33,385 bases of DNA from a bacterium (GTDB lineage Bacteria > Armatimonadota > Zipacnadia > Zipacnadales > Zipacnadaceae): the NCBI GenBank assembly GCA_030602615.1, contig JAUVZM010000022.1, forward strand, positions 1-33,385. The letters run 5' to 3'. The notes below the pieces were generated by a model. It searched no databases and was not told the origin of the DNA. It saw only the letters and a program-made list of their open reading frames with translations. This document shows positions 6,703-15,115 of the stretch, in pieces. Position 1 is the first letter of the stretch; the number at the start of each line of letters is the position of its first letter. A program made the translations under genes and the position numbers.

Positions 6703-8457
6703 TTATGCTCGCCGCTTGGTCAGCCATTCTCTCACTTGGCCTACTGGCCAGGTATTTATCACCGATTGCGGCTCAAGCCAGCCGCGACGAGCCGTATATA
6801 CCCCATATTGCATAAAGTCAAGGTGGGAGATCTCATGGGCGTCGGTGTTAATGCTTAAGAGGGTGCCATTTTCCTGGGCAAAACGGGCGTGGACATCGTC
6901 GAGGTCAAGCCGGTGGGGATTGGCGTTAATCTCCATCGCCACATTAAGCTCGCCAGCAGCCTCTATCACCTCGTTAAGATGAATACCGTAGGGTTCCCGC
7001 TGCAACAACAGGCGGCCGGTGGGATGGCCCAGGATGTCAATCCTGCCCGACTCCAGTGCCTGCATAATCCGCTGGGTCATCTTATCAGCATCCGACGAGA
7101 ACCCCTGGTGGAGCGCTCCCAGCACGAAATCCAGCCTCTCGAAGGCCTTAACGGGAACGTCAACCCGTCCCTTCGTCAATATATCCGCCTCCAGGCCAGA
7201 TAGGATACGAAACTCGATGCCCTCTTCCCGGTAGCGCTCGTTTAGCCGGGCAATCTCCTGGATCTGGGCAACTATCTCTTCTTCCGTCAGTCCTCCGGCA
7301 ACACGAAGCGCCGGGGAGTGGTCGGTGATGCCAATATAGCTGTAGCCACGCTGCCGGCAGGCTTCGGCGATCTGCTCAACGCTGCATTTGCCGTCAGACC
7401 CAGTTGTGTGCACGTGCAGGTCACTGCGAATATCAGTAAGCTCAATCAGGTCGGGCAGATTTCCGTGAGCCGCCGCCTCAATCTCCCCGCGATCCTCGCG
7501 CAGTTCCGGCGGGATCCATTCCAGCCCCACGGCGGCGTACACACCCTCCTCGCTAGCGCCCGCCACCTTCTGCCCCGCCTCGTCGTTATGCTGCTCAAAT
7601 ACGCCGTATTCGTTGACGGTCAGACCCATCTTCTGGCCATGGGTACGCAGGGCCACGCTATGCGCCTGCGAGCCGGTGAAATACTGAAGCGCCGACCCGT
7701 AGCTTTCCGATGCCACCACACGTAAATCCACCGAGCGCCCCTCCGCCAGCAGGCCGCTGACCTTGGTATCACCGGCCATCGTAACTTCCTCAAGCTGCCC
7801 GCTGGCGGCAAAATCGCGACACACTTCCTCCGGGTGCTCGGAGGTGACCAGCAGGTCCAAGTCGCCCACGGTGGCCCGGCGCCGCCGCGCGCTGCCCGCC
7901 AACTCGGCGGCAATAACCCGGGGATGGTCCCGCAGATAACTGATGAGCTGCTCGCCGAGGGGCAGGATTTCGCCCAGCAGCGCCCGCTGCCTCCCCTGAC
8001 GATACCGCGCGATGCTGGCCAGTATCTTCTCCTCAGTCTTAGCCCCCAGGCCGGGCAGCTCCTGCAACTCTTGGCGCTGCGCAGCTTCTTCCAGCTCATC
8101 AATATCGCCTATCTCCAACTCCGACCAGATCAAGGCAACGGTGCGCGGGCCCAGGCCGGGCACCTGCAGCAATTGCAATATCCCGTCAGGAAACTGCGCC
8201 AGCACCTCCTGATGCTGGCTGATCCGGCCGGTGGTGAGCAGCTCCTCCAGCTTCTCGGCCAGGCTCTTGCCAATGTCGGGGATATCGCGCAGACCTTGCA
8301 GGCCTTGCGCTGCGTATATTTCCTCGAGCTCTTCGGCCCATGATCCCAGCGACTCAGCCGCCTGCCGATAGCTGCGAATCCGGAAGCTGTTGGCGCCGGA
8401 GATATCAAGCAGGTCGGCTATCTGTCCCAGAATTTCGGCAGCCTGCGCGTTGGTCAC
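6703..8457 (-). CDS. polX: Family X DNA polymerase / 3'-5' exonuclease PolX
   Basis: At 584 residues it matches bacterial PolX (about 570). The N-terminal 8-kDa and helix-hairpin-helix region includes LRDIPDIGKSLAEKLEELL (56-74) and two LPGLGAKT/VPGLGPRT hairpins. The palm has the GS motif (188-189) followed by VGDLDLLV, with catalytic Asp199 and Asp201 and a third acid near 244. The C-terminal PHP phosphoesterase domain has DLHVHTTGSDG (346-356), ITDHS (377-381), a GHP motif and the final NTDAHEISHLD. It fills short gaps and trims 3' ends in base excision repair. The start is GTG, overlapping the recO stop by four bases (GTGA), so the two repair genes are translationally coupled. Confidence 0.95.
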   Translation of the reverse strand: MTNAQAAEILGQIADLLDISGANSFRIRSYRQAAESLGSWAEELEEIYAAQGLQGLRDIPDIGKSLAEKLEELLTTGRISQHQEVLAQFPDGILQLLQVPGLGPRTVALIWSELEIGDIDELEEAAQRQELQELPGLGAKTEEKILASIARYRQGRQRALLGEILPLGEQLISYLRDHPRVIAAELAGSARRRRATVGDLDLLVTSEHPEEVCRDFAASGQLEEVTMAGDTKVSGLLAEGRSVDLRVVASESYGSALQYFTGSQAHSVALRTHGQKMGLTVNEYGVFEQHNDEAGQKVAGASEEGVYAAVGLEWIPPELREDRGEIEAAAHGNLPDLIELTDIRSDLHVHTTGSDGKCSVEQIAEACRQRGYSYIGITDHSPALRVAGGLTEEEIVAQIQEIARLNERYREEGIEFRILSGLEADILTKGRVDVPVKAFERLDFVLGALHQGFSSDADKMTQRIMQALESGRIDILGHPTGRLLLQREPYGIHLNEVIEAAGELNVAMEINANPHRLDLDDVHARFAQENGTLLSINTDAHEISHLDFMQYGVYTARRGWLEPQSVINTWPVGQVREWLTKRRA

Positions 8458-9236
8458 CTCTGTTCATCGCCTTCGTCAGGCCGCGCCCCGGAATTCTCCA
8501 TCTCCTGAATGAAACGCTGACTTCTGGGGACAAAGTCCAGATGATATTCAATGTGGCGGCGGACCAACTGACCAATCTCCTCGCAGTTGACCGGTGGACA
8601 AGACAGGCGCGAGAGCCGATCAATGGGGAAGGTAGCCACACAGCGCAGCAGACCCGCGGTCATACCTGAGAGAGCAATACCTCCCGATCCGCCGGCTGGT
8701 GCACAGTCTCCACAGATCAATCCGCCGGCAGACGGACTATAGCGCAGTTGGCCAGTCAGAGACTGACCGCAATTGGCGCACTGCTCCAGGACCGGCCCCA
8801 CCCCGAGCTGCCCCAGAAGCCGCAAGGCAAACCCCCAGGTGACTATATCTGGCCTCGCCCCGCCCTCGAGAGCCTCCAGACTGGCGCGCAGTGCCTCGAA
8901 AAGTTGGGGCATAGGCAGGTCCGGCTCAGTGGCCCGCGCGGTCAGTTCCGCGATATACGAGGCATAGCCGAACCGCCGCATATTAGAGCGCAACCCATAG
9001 AACGGATTGATCACATCACCCTCGGTCAGGTGGTCAAGCTCGCGTCCCTTCGCCAGGAATAGATTGGAGAGAGTGAGCGGCTCGACCAGCGAGGCTAGCT
9101 TGCTGCCGGGCTTACCTACACCGCGCGCCACCGCCTCCACCTTGCCGCGCTCGCGGGTAAAGAAGACCACGACGCGCCCGGTCCCGCGATATTTGTGCAC
9201 TATCAAGCTGATTCCTGTTGCCGGAAATGTACGCAT
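8454..9236 (-). CDS. recO: DNA repair protein RecO
   Basis: A 260-residue recombination mediator that loads RecA onto SSB-coated DNA with RecR. The N-terminal OB fold reads MRTFPATGISLIVHKYRGTG, then FFTRERGKVEAVARGVGKP, with the typical SLVEPLTLSNLFLAKGRELD after it. A zinc site is formed by Cys153, Cys156, Cys175 and Cys178 (CANC and CGDC). An in-frame TTG at 9251 would add five residues; I prefer the ATG at 9236 because family proteins begin close to this point. Neither start has a strong ribosome binding site. The gene overlaps polX downstream by four bases. Confidence 0.93.
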   Translation of the reverse strand: MRTFPATGISLIVHKYRGTGRVVVFFTRERGKVEAVARGVGKPGSKLASLVEPLTLSNLFLAKGRELDHLTEGDVINPFYGLRSNMRRFGYASYIAELTARATEPDLPMPQLFEALRASLEALEGGARPDIVTWGFALRLLGQLGVGPVLEQCANCGQSLTGQLRYSPSAGGLICGDCAPAGGSGGIALSGMTAGLLRCVATFPIDRLSRLSCPPVNCEEIGQLVRRHIEYHLDFVPRSQRFIQEMENSGARPDEGDEQR

Positions 9237-9351
9237 CGGTGCTACCGTCAAACCTGTGGCAGTTGCTCAGATGTCCTCGGGTGCAGATCCTGATGACTGC
9301 TGTCCACAAGTATGCACAAACAGCTATATGGAGCGAGCACAGTCGCAGATG

Positions 9352-11355
9352 CTATATCCAAAAGACCTGATTGCCAGTATGACCAGTCAACCAGTCCAGT
9401 ACTAACCACACCGCATTACAGGTGAACTGTCCGCAAATAAGACCTAAAAAGACCGGGCGCATATTGCTATACCAAACCATGCCGCCATAGCGTAAGATGG
9501 CACTCTTGATCAGCCAAGTCAGGAAGATGGTGAACCAGATTTGGTCCATAATCCAGACACTGCCGATACAGTAGCCGATAGGATGAAAAGGCCAGGCAGG
9601 CGAGCGGAACCGCAGGGCAGTAAGTACCAAGTATATTCCTGCCCCTATTGCGGTGTAGATCAGCCCGGCAATACTGGGGCCAGGCTGCTGGGCGATCCAA
9701 TCCTGGACCCATTTGTAGTCACATGGCACGGATTGCTGGAAGAACCACCTGTTCAAGGTAACTCCGCCCTGTGCATAGGCCCAGGTCATAGTAGACCACA
9801 TAGAAACTGCCAACGCGGCAATAATAGCCAGGATAAATCCCCAAAACAGTCGCCGTTGCTTGACGTCGATGACATCGGCCAGCTTAAGGCTGTTTGCCGC
9901 CGAGGCCATCACGAATGTGCGGATGTCACTCGTCCACACATAGGTAAGGCCCAATGCAGTCATCCCTCCGTCGCCAAGCGCCCCCCATCCCACCCATCCA
10001 GCTACCATAGTAGGCGCGATTGCCGGTGCGACCGCCTCCGCCATGCCGCTCTCAGCCACAATGCGGGTCAAGCCCAAGAAGAACACAAAAGCCAAAATTA
10101 GGAACAGCGGCACAACCAGCACGGGTATACCCGAGGCCGCCAGCCACCAGCCGACCAGACCCAGTCCCCCAACCATTCCCCAGAAAGCCACTCGGTACGA
10201 AAGTATCTCACGCTCATCAACCTCCGAACCTGCTTCGCCAATTACTCGCCTCCAGATCAGCGCCAGGTGTCCGCGGGCGACCCATAAGCCTGACCCGACA
10301 AGGCCCAAGAAGGCCCCGGCCCCGATATAGTGAAGGATCGGATCGCGGGCGCCGAAAATCCCCAAATTTTCTGTGCTGGCAATACCTACAACTCCCATGA
10401 TTGCCCGCGCTACCTGGGCCAACAGATTGAAAAACCACAGACTGAAGCTGGTCTCCAGGCTGACCAGATAGAAAAAGCCGATCATCGGGAAACTGACGCG
10501 AAAGGTCAGTCCCCAGATGCCTTCAATCACTGTGACGCTCTGCGCCCACTTCGCGGGCGGTACCGCCGGGAAGTAATTGTGCAGTCCCACCCAACTGCCG
10601 CCCAGAAACGCAATTGCAAAACCAGCCCAAAAAGTAGCTCGCTTCAGTATGACCGGCCAGCCGTTACTACCGGCACCCGCCAGGGCTAGGGGCAGATAGG
10701 TCAGAGGATAGGCCAGCCGCTCATTGTCCACCCATTGTTTGCGCAGCAGCACCATCATACAGATCATCACAAAATGCACAACCAACAACATGGGAAGCCA
10801 GGCCAGCAACGGCCGGGCCCAGGCGCCCCAAGGCACTTGAGCACCTGCCGGCAGACCCTCATAAAGGTCGGTGATTACAGGCGCCTCTACGGCGCTGCCC
10901 TGTGGGGTCAGCCACGGCGGGATATGCGGAGTAATCTTCTGGGCCCAGGCATTCTCAGCAGTGGCATAGTAGTACGGACCGGTGCTCAGGGGAATGACCT
11001 GCGCTGTCAGACCCATGGTAGGGATAGCCGAAGCGACTACCATCATTGCGTAGATGGTAATAAGCTCGGCTGTAGTCAGAGCCAGGCTACGCCGAAAACG
11101 CAGCAACAACAGATTTGGCCCCGCCACCAAAACAAACAGTAGCACCACCGCGGCAGGTGTGCTGAAGTCGAGGGCCATAAATGATCCCCGCAAGACGTGA
11201 ATGGCCCACGGAGCCAAAAGCCCTATTGCTCCGGCCCCAAGCGTCCCCAGCAGTAGCGCCCGGCCAGTTACTGTTCCCCGGCGCGGTGGCTGAGATCGTT
11301 TCAGACTGTCTTCACCAGCTACATCTGTATGATGGTTGCCAGCAGTTTCGGCCAC
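9352..11355 (-). CDS. Large polytopic membrane protein, DUF6785/DUF6784-like
   Basis: A 667-residue protein with a hydrophilic, His/Arg-containing N-terminus (about 30 residues) and roughly 14 hydrophobic helices. The size, the early helices ending in TTAELITIYAMM, the motif RIVAESGMA and the WTSDIRTF segment match what I recall of paired DUF6785/DUF6784 proteins, which are distantly transporter-like (oligopeptide transporter fold). No substrate can be inferred. Translation starts at GTG 11355: GGAGG (11363-11367) is seven bases upstream, and the closer ATG at 11361 is followed immediately by a TAA. It stands alone, diverging from the Tad pilus operon across a 244-base gap. The family call is from memory and should be treated as moderate. 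Confidence 0.75.
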   Translation of the reverse strand: MAETAGNHHTDVAGEDSLKRSQPPRRGTVTGRALLLGTLGAGAIGLLAPWAIHVLRGSFMALDFSTPAAVVLLFVLVAGPNLLLLRFRRSLALTTAELITIYAMMVVASAIPTMGLTAQVIPLSTGPYYYATAENAWAQKITPHIPPWLTPQGSAVEAPVITDLYEGLPAGAQVPWGAWARPLLAWLPMLLVVHFVMICMMVLLRKQWVDNERLAYPLTYLPLALAGAGSNGWPVILKRATFWAGFAIAFLGGSWVGLHNYFPAVPPAKWAQSVTVIEGIWGLTFRVSFPMIGFFYLVSLETSFSLWFFNLLAQVARAIMGVVGIASTENLGIFGARDPILHYIGAGAFLGLVGSGLWVARGHLALIWRRVIGEAGSEVDEREILSYRVAFWGMVGGLGLVGWWLAASGIPVLVVPLFLILAFVFFLGLTRIVAESGMAEAVAPAIAPTMVAGWVGWGALGDGGMTALGLTYVWTSDIRTFVMASAANSLKLADVIDVKQRRLFWGFILAIIAALAVSMWSTMTWAYAQGGVTLNRWFFQQSVPCDYKWVQDWIAQQPGPSIAGLIYTAIGAGIYLVLTALRFRSPAWPFHPIGYCIGSVWIMDQIWFTIFLTWLIKSAILRYGGMVWYSNMRPVFLGLICGQFTCNAVWLVLDWLTGHTGNQVFWI

Positions 11356-11599
11356 TTACATTCCTCCGTTCCTGCAAGCAGTTGTCTACCGCCAGGTTCG
11401 TCGAGGGTGACCCTAAGACCTTTATTTGATGCGGCGTTTCTACTTGCATCCCGGCAAGAACTGCTCAGTGGCAGTTTGTACAGATGTTACACAATCGAAA
11501 CTACCCAGCTATCAAGAGGTCACAGTGAGTTACCGATACCACAAGTGGTAGAGCCATCTGCTCAACCACCCTATGTAAACCAAGGAAGGAGGTCGTGAA
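11356..11599. promoter_or_regulatory. Divergent control region between transporter-like gene and flp, with two inverted repeats
   Basis: This 244-base gap has no credible gene. Two inverted repeats sit side by side upstream of flp: TCAC-A-GTGA (11520-11528) and TACCAC-AA-GTGGTA (11537-11550). They are about 50 to 80 bases before the flp start, where an operator or an activator site could lie. I could not identify a confident -35/-10 pair. The ribosome binding site of flp, AAGGAGGT (11586-11593), is a perfect match to the 16S tail. Confidence 0.4.
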
Positions 11600-11767
11600 A
11601 TGTTACAGACACTCAAGCAACTGTGGAGTGACGAAGCAGGGCTGACAACTGTCGAGTATGCGCTGCTGCTGGTATTGATAGTGGCAGCAGCCGTCACCGC
11701 CTGGACACAACTGGGTAGCCAGGTAAGCACCGAGGTCTCCAGCGTCAAAGACACGATAACATCGTAA
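11600..11767 (+). CDS. flp: Flp/Tad major pilin
   Basis: A short 55-residue gene. The product starts MLQTLKQLWSDEAG and then LTTVEYALLLVLIVAAAV. This is the Flp pilin pattern: a short charged leader, Gly14 as the processing site, then a hydrophobic helix with Glu and Tyr at mature positions 5 and 6. After export to the membrane a prepilin peptidase would cut after Gly14 and leave a 41-residue pilin. A perfect AAGGAGGT ribosome binding site six bases upstream predicts very high translation, as expected of a structural subunit. It heads the Tad operon and is followed by a strong hairpin that may set its expression apart from the downstream genes. Confidence 0.93.
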   Translation: MLQTLKQLWSDEAGLTTVEYALLLVLIVAAAVTAWTQLGSQVSTEVSSVKDTITS

Positions 11768-11821
11768 TAGGGCCTCAGGCTTGGTATGCTCGCAAACCAC
11801 GTGGCGACAATGCCCTGGAAA

Positions 11822-11856
11822 CTGGGGGTCGGGCTGGCCCCCCACCCGATCCCCAG
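11822..11856 (+). promoter_or_regulatory. Strong intercistronic hairpin between flp and tadE
   Basis: Bases 11822-11833 pair with 11845-11856 in a 12-base-pair GC-rich stem (one G:U) around an 11-base loop. No T run follows, so it is not a standard terminator. In this position it could stabilise the flp message or act as an attenuator, giving more pilin than assembly proteins. Confidence 0.6.
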
Positions 11857-11916
11857 TCCCTGAAGATGGCAGATAACAACAGAATTGCTCACAACAAGAA
11901 AGGGATGGGGCAAGCT

Positions 11917-12471
11917 ATGGTGTCAAGGCGGGGAACGAATGTTTCGCAGCTTAACCGGCACCGGCTCAATATAATGCAAACGCCTCAATACAATCAGAAG
12001 CTGTCCAAAACCTGGGATCGCAGCGCCGGTACAGCTACCGTCGAACTGGCTCTGGTCGTGCCCTTGCTACTACTCTTATTGATGGGCATCATCGAATTTG
12101 GGCTGCTGTTTGAGGATTTTATGCTCCTGAAGAATGCCGCTCGCGAAGGAGCACGCACAGGGGCGACAGGCAATAGCACAACTGCCATCGCCGACCGGGT
12201 GGAAAACGCTGCAGCACAGCTAGCCACCGAGGACCTGACTATCACCCAGGAGTACAGCGTTTACGACGAGGGAAGCTGGACTTGGTACACTCTGGGCGAT
12301 ATATCAGGCGATGAGGGAACCATCAACGACGCTCCCGCCGGGTCGCCTATCAGGGTTGAAGTAAGTTACCCGCACCCTTTGGTGGCCACTGGAATACTGC
12401 CCGGGCTGGAGGACGACCCGGGCAGCGGTACCATCAATCTGACAGCGACGGCCACTTTCCGGCGCGAGTAG
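11917..12471 (+). CDS. TadE-like pseudopilin
   Basis: The product has one hydrophobic segment, TATVELALVVPLLLLLLMGI, preceded by RSAG and followed by IEFGLLFEDFMLLKNAAREG. This is the TadE pattern: a Gly processing site, Glu at mature position 5, then a helix and the conserved NAAREGAR region. It is a minor pseudopilin of the Tad pilus, anchored in the inner membrane with its C-terminal domain outside. The start is uncertain. Open ATGs occur at 11866, 11905, 11917 and 11974. I chose 11917 because GGGG lies six bases before it; 11974 would give the most normal leader length (19 residues) but has no ribosome binding site. TadF or TadG are less likely given the length. Confidence 0.85.
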   Translation: MVSRRGTNVSQLNRHRLNIMQTPQYNQKLSKTWDRSAGTATVELALVVPLLLLLLMGIIEFGLLFEDFMLLKNAAREGARTGATGNSTTAIADRVENAAAQLATEDLTITQEYSVYDEGSWTWYTLGDISGDEGTINDAPAGSPIRVEVSYPHPLVATGILPGLEDDPGSGTINLTATATFRRE

Positions 12472-12520
12472 TAGTATCCAAGCAATGGTGCCAAAGTCTA
12501 CTGGGAAGACGGAGATAAAG

Positions 12521-13708
12521 ATGATAAACGTGATTCTGACCGAGCCGGCACCGGGCATCGTGGAAGGATTGAAATCGCTGCTCGGTGTAACCGACAAAAT
12601 CGAGCTTATCGGTCTCCCCCAGGATGGACTGGAGGCGGCACAAATGGCTATCCAGATGCAGCCAGATGTGCTGCTCGTACATGAGAACCTCCCGGCGGCC
12701 GACGGCTACGAGGTGTGTCGGCTAGTGAAGATGGCGGCGCCCGATGTAGGGTGTATCTTACTGACCGAAGGGCAGCGCTCGTCAATAACCACTGAAGCTA
12801 TGATAGCAGGGGCCAACGCGATTCTTCCTCCCTCGGCTGACGCCGATGCAGTTGTTGAAACCATCCAGGCCTGTGCCGGACGCCGAGAAATTCGTGAAAC
12901 CGAGGCATACGAGGCGGTCACCGACCCCACAAAAATGCCGATAACCGTGGGCCTGATTTCCGCCAAAGACGGCGTGGGCAAGACTACCCTCGCCGTCAAC
13001 CTGGCGGTACTGCTGGCCAAGCAATTCCCGGGGTCAGTGGTGTTAGCTGATATGTACGCCCAGCTTGGCGATGTCAGCCTGATGCTAAACGTGGGGGTGC
13101 CGCCCGGAAGCCTGGTAGACCTCGCCCCGTACGCCGACGAGCTGGATATTCAACTGGTCAATAGTCACTTATACACACACTCTAGCAGTCTTCGGGCATT
13201 AAGTGGATCGACGAGTCCGGAACCAATTCCGATAAATGCCCTCTCAGTGCCTTATCTGGCGTTGCTGCTAGGCATTCTGCGTCGCAACTACCGATTCACT
13301 CTTTACGACCTACCGTCAACGCTGTGGGATGGCGGGCTTTACATCTTGTCACGCTGCCAGTTGGTCCTGGTAGTGACCAACCTTTTCGAACTGACCACAA
13401 TTCGGGATACTAATTCCTTGCTCCGGATCATTATTGATGGCGGATATATCTCGCAAAGCAATGTCAAACTGCTGGTTAATCGCACCTCATCAAAGGACCG
13501 TTTTTCCGTCTCTGACCTAGAGGAGGCCACGGGTACAAAGGTAGAATTCAGCCTGCCCAATGATACCGAAACTGCCATTGCCTCCGCAAATCGGGGTGAA
13601 CCGTTCATCTTAACTAACCCACGCGCGCCCGTCTCACAAGGAATTACTGAACTGGCCGATGCGATCGTCCAACCAACTGAATTGTCCGTTAAGAAGCAGG
13701 CAGCCTGA
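12521..13708 (+). CDS. cpaE: CpaE/TadZ-like pilus localisation ATPase with pseudo-receiver domain
   Basis: A 395-residue two-domain protein. Residues 1-120 form a receiver fold, but the phosphoacceptor position reads His54 (LLVHENLP) instead of Asp, so it is not expected to be phosphorylated there. Residues 139-385 are a MinD/ParA-type ATPase with the deviant Walker A SAKDGVGKTT (147-156), keeping both the signature Lys and the P-loop Lys. In Tad systems this protein places the assembly machine at a cell pole. An ATG at 12485 is also open; 12521 is preferred for GGAGAT just upstream. It follows tadE by 49 bases and precedes cpaF, the usual gene order. Confidence 0.88.
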   Translation: MINVILTEPAPGIVEGLKSLLGVTDKIELIGLPQDGLEAAQMAIQMQPDVLLVHENLPAADGYEVCRLVKMAAPDVGCILLTEGQRSSITTEAMIAGANAILPPSADADAVVETIQACAGRREIRETEAYEAVTDPTKMPITVGLISAKDGVGKTTLAVNLAVLLAKQFPGSVVLADMYAQLGDVSLMLNVGVPPGSLVDLAPYADELDIQLVNSHLYTHSSSLRALSGSTSPEPIPINALSVPYLALLLGILRRNYRFTLYDLPSTLWDGGLYILSRCQLVLVVTNLFELTTIRDTNSLLRIIIDGGYISQSNVKLLVNRTSSKDRFSVSDLEEATGTKVEFSLPNDTETAIASANRGEPFILTNPRAPVSQGITELADAIVQPTELSVKKQAA

Positions 13709-13773
13709 TGGGCTCCATCATAGGCCCCGAGCCCAAAGATAAGCTTACTACAGTTGCCCCAAAGGTGACATAG
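13708..13773 (+). CDS. Possible 21-residue coupled micro-ORF
   Basis: An ATG overlaps the cpaE stop (TGATG) and opens a 21-codon frame, MGSIIGPEPKDKLTTVAPKVT, that ends with TAG three bases before the cpaF ATG. The arrangement could pass ribosomes from cpaE to cpaF. It resembles nothing I know and may be chance. Confidence 0.25.
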   Translation: MGSIIGPEPKDKLTTVAPKVT

Positions 13774-13776
13774 ACG

Positions 13777-15111
13777 ATGGGATTGCCGCAATCAGTCCTG
13801 GCAGACGACGAATACCTCCACTCGGCCAAACAGCAGAAGCAGGAGAAGCTGCTGAAGGTCCGGCAGGAAATTCACACAACCATGCTGGACAACACCGACC
13901 ACCAGGTGCTGCAGAACCTGGATGAACAGTCGCTGATGGAGCGAATTAGGGCACTGGCCAGCGAGATTGCTCAGAAGCATCGTCTGGCATTAACCACCAA
14001 CACTCGCGAGCGATTATACCAGGCTGTCCGGGCCGAACTGCGCGGCTACGGCCCCATTCAAGAGTTGCTGGACGATCCCTCAATAAGCGAAGTCATGGTA
14101 AATGGGCCGCATCAGGTCTACATTGAACGGGACGGAAAGCTGCAGGCCACCGACGTTCAATTCGACGATGATGCTCATGTGCGGCGCATCATCGAGAAGA
14201 TCATCTCGCCGCTGGGCCGCTGGATAGACGAGACCGCACCCACCGTCGATGCCCGCCTTCCCGATGGATCACGAGTTAACGCAATCATCCCGCCGGTCAT
14301 CCGCAGCGGACCCACAATAACCGTCCGGAAGTTCGCCGAAGATCCCCTGACTCCCGAGGACCTAGTCAACTTCCGCACGTGCAACGAGGATATGATGGAG
14401 CTGATGCGGGCCTGTGTCCAGGCTAAACTCAACATAATGGTATCAGGTGGTACCGGCAGCGGCAAGACGACCACGCTTAACGTGTTGTCCTCGTTCATCC
14501 GGTCCGATGAGCGGATCATTACCATAGAGGATGCCGCCGAACTACAACTCCAACAGGAACACGTCCTGAGTACAGAAAGTCGCCCGCCTAACCTGGAGGG
14601 AACCGGCGAAGTAACCATACGTCATCTGGTGCGCAATGCCCTGCGGATGCGCCCGGATAGAATCATCATCGGCGAGTGTCGGGGTCCGGAGGCACTTGAC
14701 ATGCTCCAGGCTATGAATACGGGACACGAAGGGTCATTGAGCACAGTCCACAGCAACGGACCGCGCGATACTCTGGCGCGGTTGGAGACTATGGTACTAA
14801 TGGCCGGTACTGAACTGCCCTCCCAGGCCATACGGGAACAGATTGCCGCTGCCTTGCATCTCATCGTCCACCAGTCCCGATTTGTGGACGGCCGCCGCCG
14901 GCTAACTCACATCACCGAAGTCCAGGGACTGGAAAGCGGTACAATCACCCTGCAGGATATCTACCATTTCGAACAGAGTGGTGTAGACAAAGACGGGGCA
15001 GTAGTCGGTGAACATCGTTACACCGGATTGCGACCCAGATTTGCCGACAAAATACTAACTCAGGGAATCGAACTGCCTGACCAATTGGTCGAAGCATGGA
15101 GCCGGAGGTGA
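13777..15111 (+). CDS. cpaF: CpaF/TadA pilus assembly ATPase
   Basis: A 444-residue secretion ATPase of normal family length. It has an N-terminal helical region (about 1-90), then RGYGPIQELLDDPSISEVMV, the conserved CpaF N-domain core. Walker A is GGTGSGKTT (224-232), the Asp box IEDAAEL (250-256), Walker B DRIIIGECRG (294-303) and the His box NTGHEGSLSTVH (314-325). The hexamer powers both extension and retraction of Tad pili from the cytoplasmic face. A ribosome binding site is weak at this start, so translation may depend on coupling from upstream. tadB follows four bases after the stop. Confidence 0.96.
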   Translation: MGLPQSVLADDEYLHSAKQQKQEKLLKVRQEIHTTMLDNTDHQVLQNLDEQSLMERIRALASEIAQKHRLALTTNTRERLYQAVRAELRGYGPIQELLDDPSISEVMVNGPHQVYIERDGKLQATDVQFDDDAHVRRIIEKIISPLGRWIDETAPTVDARLPDGSRVNAIIPPVIRSGPTITVRKFAEDPLTPEDLVNFRTCNEDMMELMRACVQAKLNIMVSGGTGSGKTTTLNVLSSFIRSDERIITIEDAAELQLQQEHVLSTESRPPNLEGTGEVTIRHLVRNALRMRPDRIIIGECRGPEALDMLQAMNTGHEGSLSTVHSNGPRDTLARLETMVLMAGTELPSQAIREQIAAALHLIVHQSRFVDGRRRLTHITEVQGLESGTITLQDIYHFEQSGVDKDGAVVGEHRYTGLRPRFADKILTQGIELPDQLVEAWSRR

Positions 15112-15115
15112 TTCT

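Noticed and set aside
9541-10101. Open frame of 186 codons on the plus strand
   Set aside because: It lies wholly antisense to the transporter-like gene, has no ribosome binding site, and its product is low-complexity and unlike any protein family.
11356-11361. Start-stop ATGTAA directly before the GTG of the transporter-like gene
   Set aside because: The ATG is only one base from GGAGG, too close to be used; the GTG is at the proper distance. Probably coincidental.
11520-11528. TCACAGTGA as a CRP-type cAMP receptor site
   Set aside because: CRP sites are TGTGA-N6-TCACA; this palindrome has a different layout, so the tempting link to the nearby adenylate cyclase is not supported.
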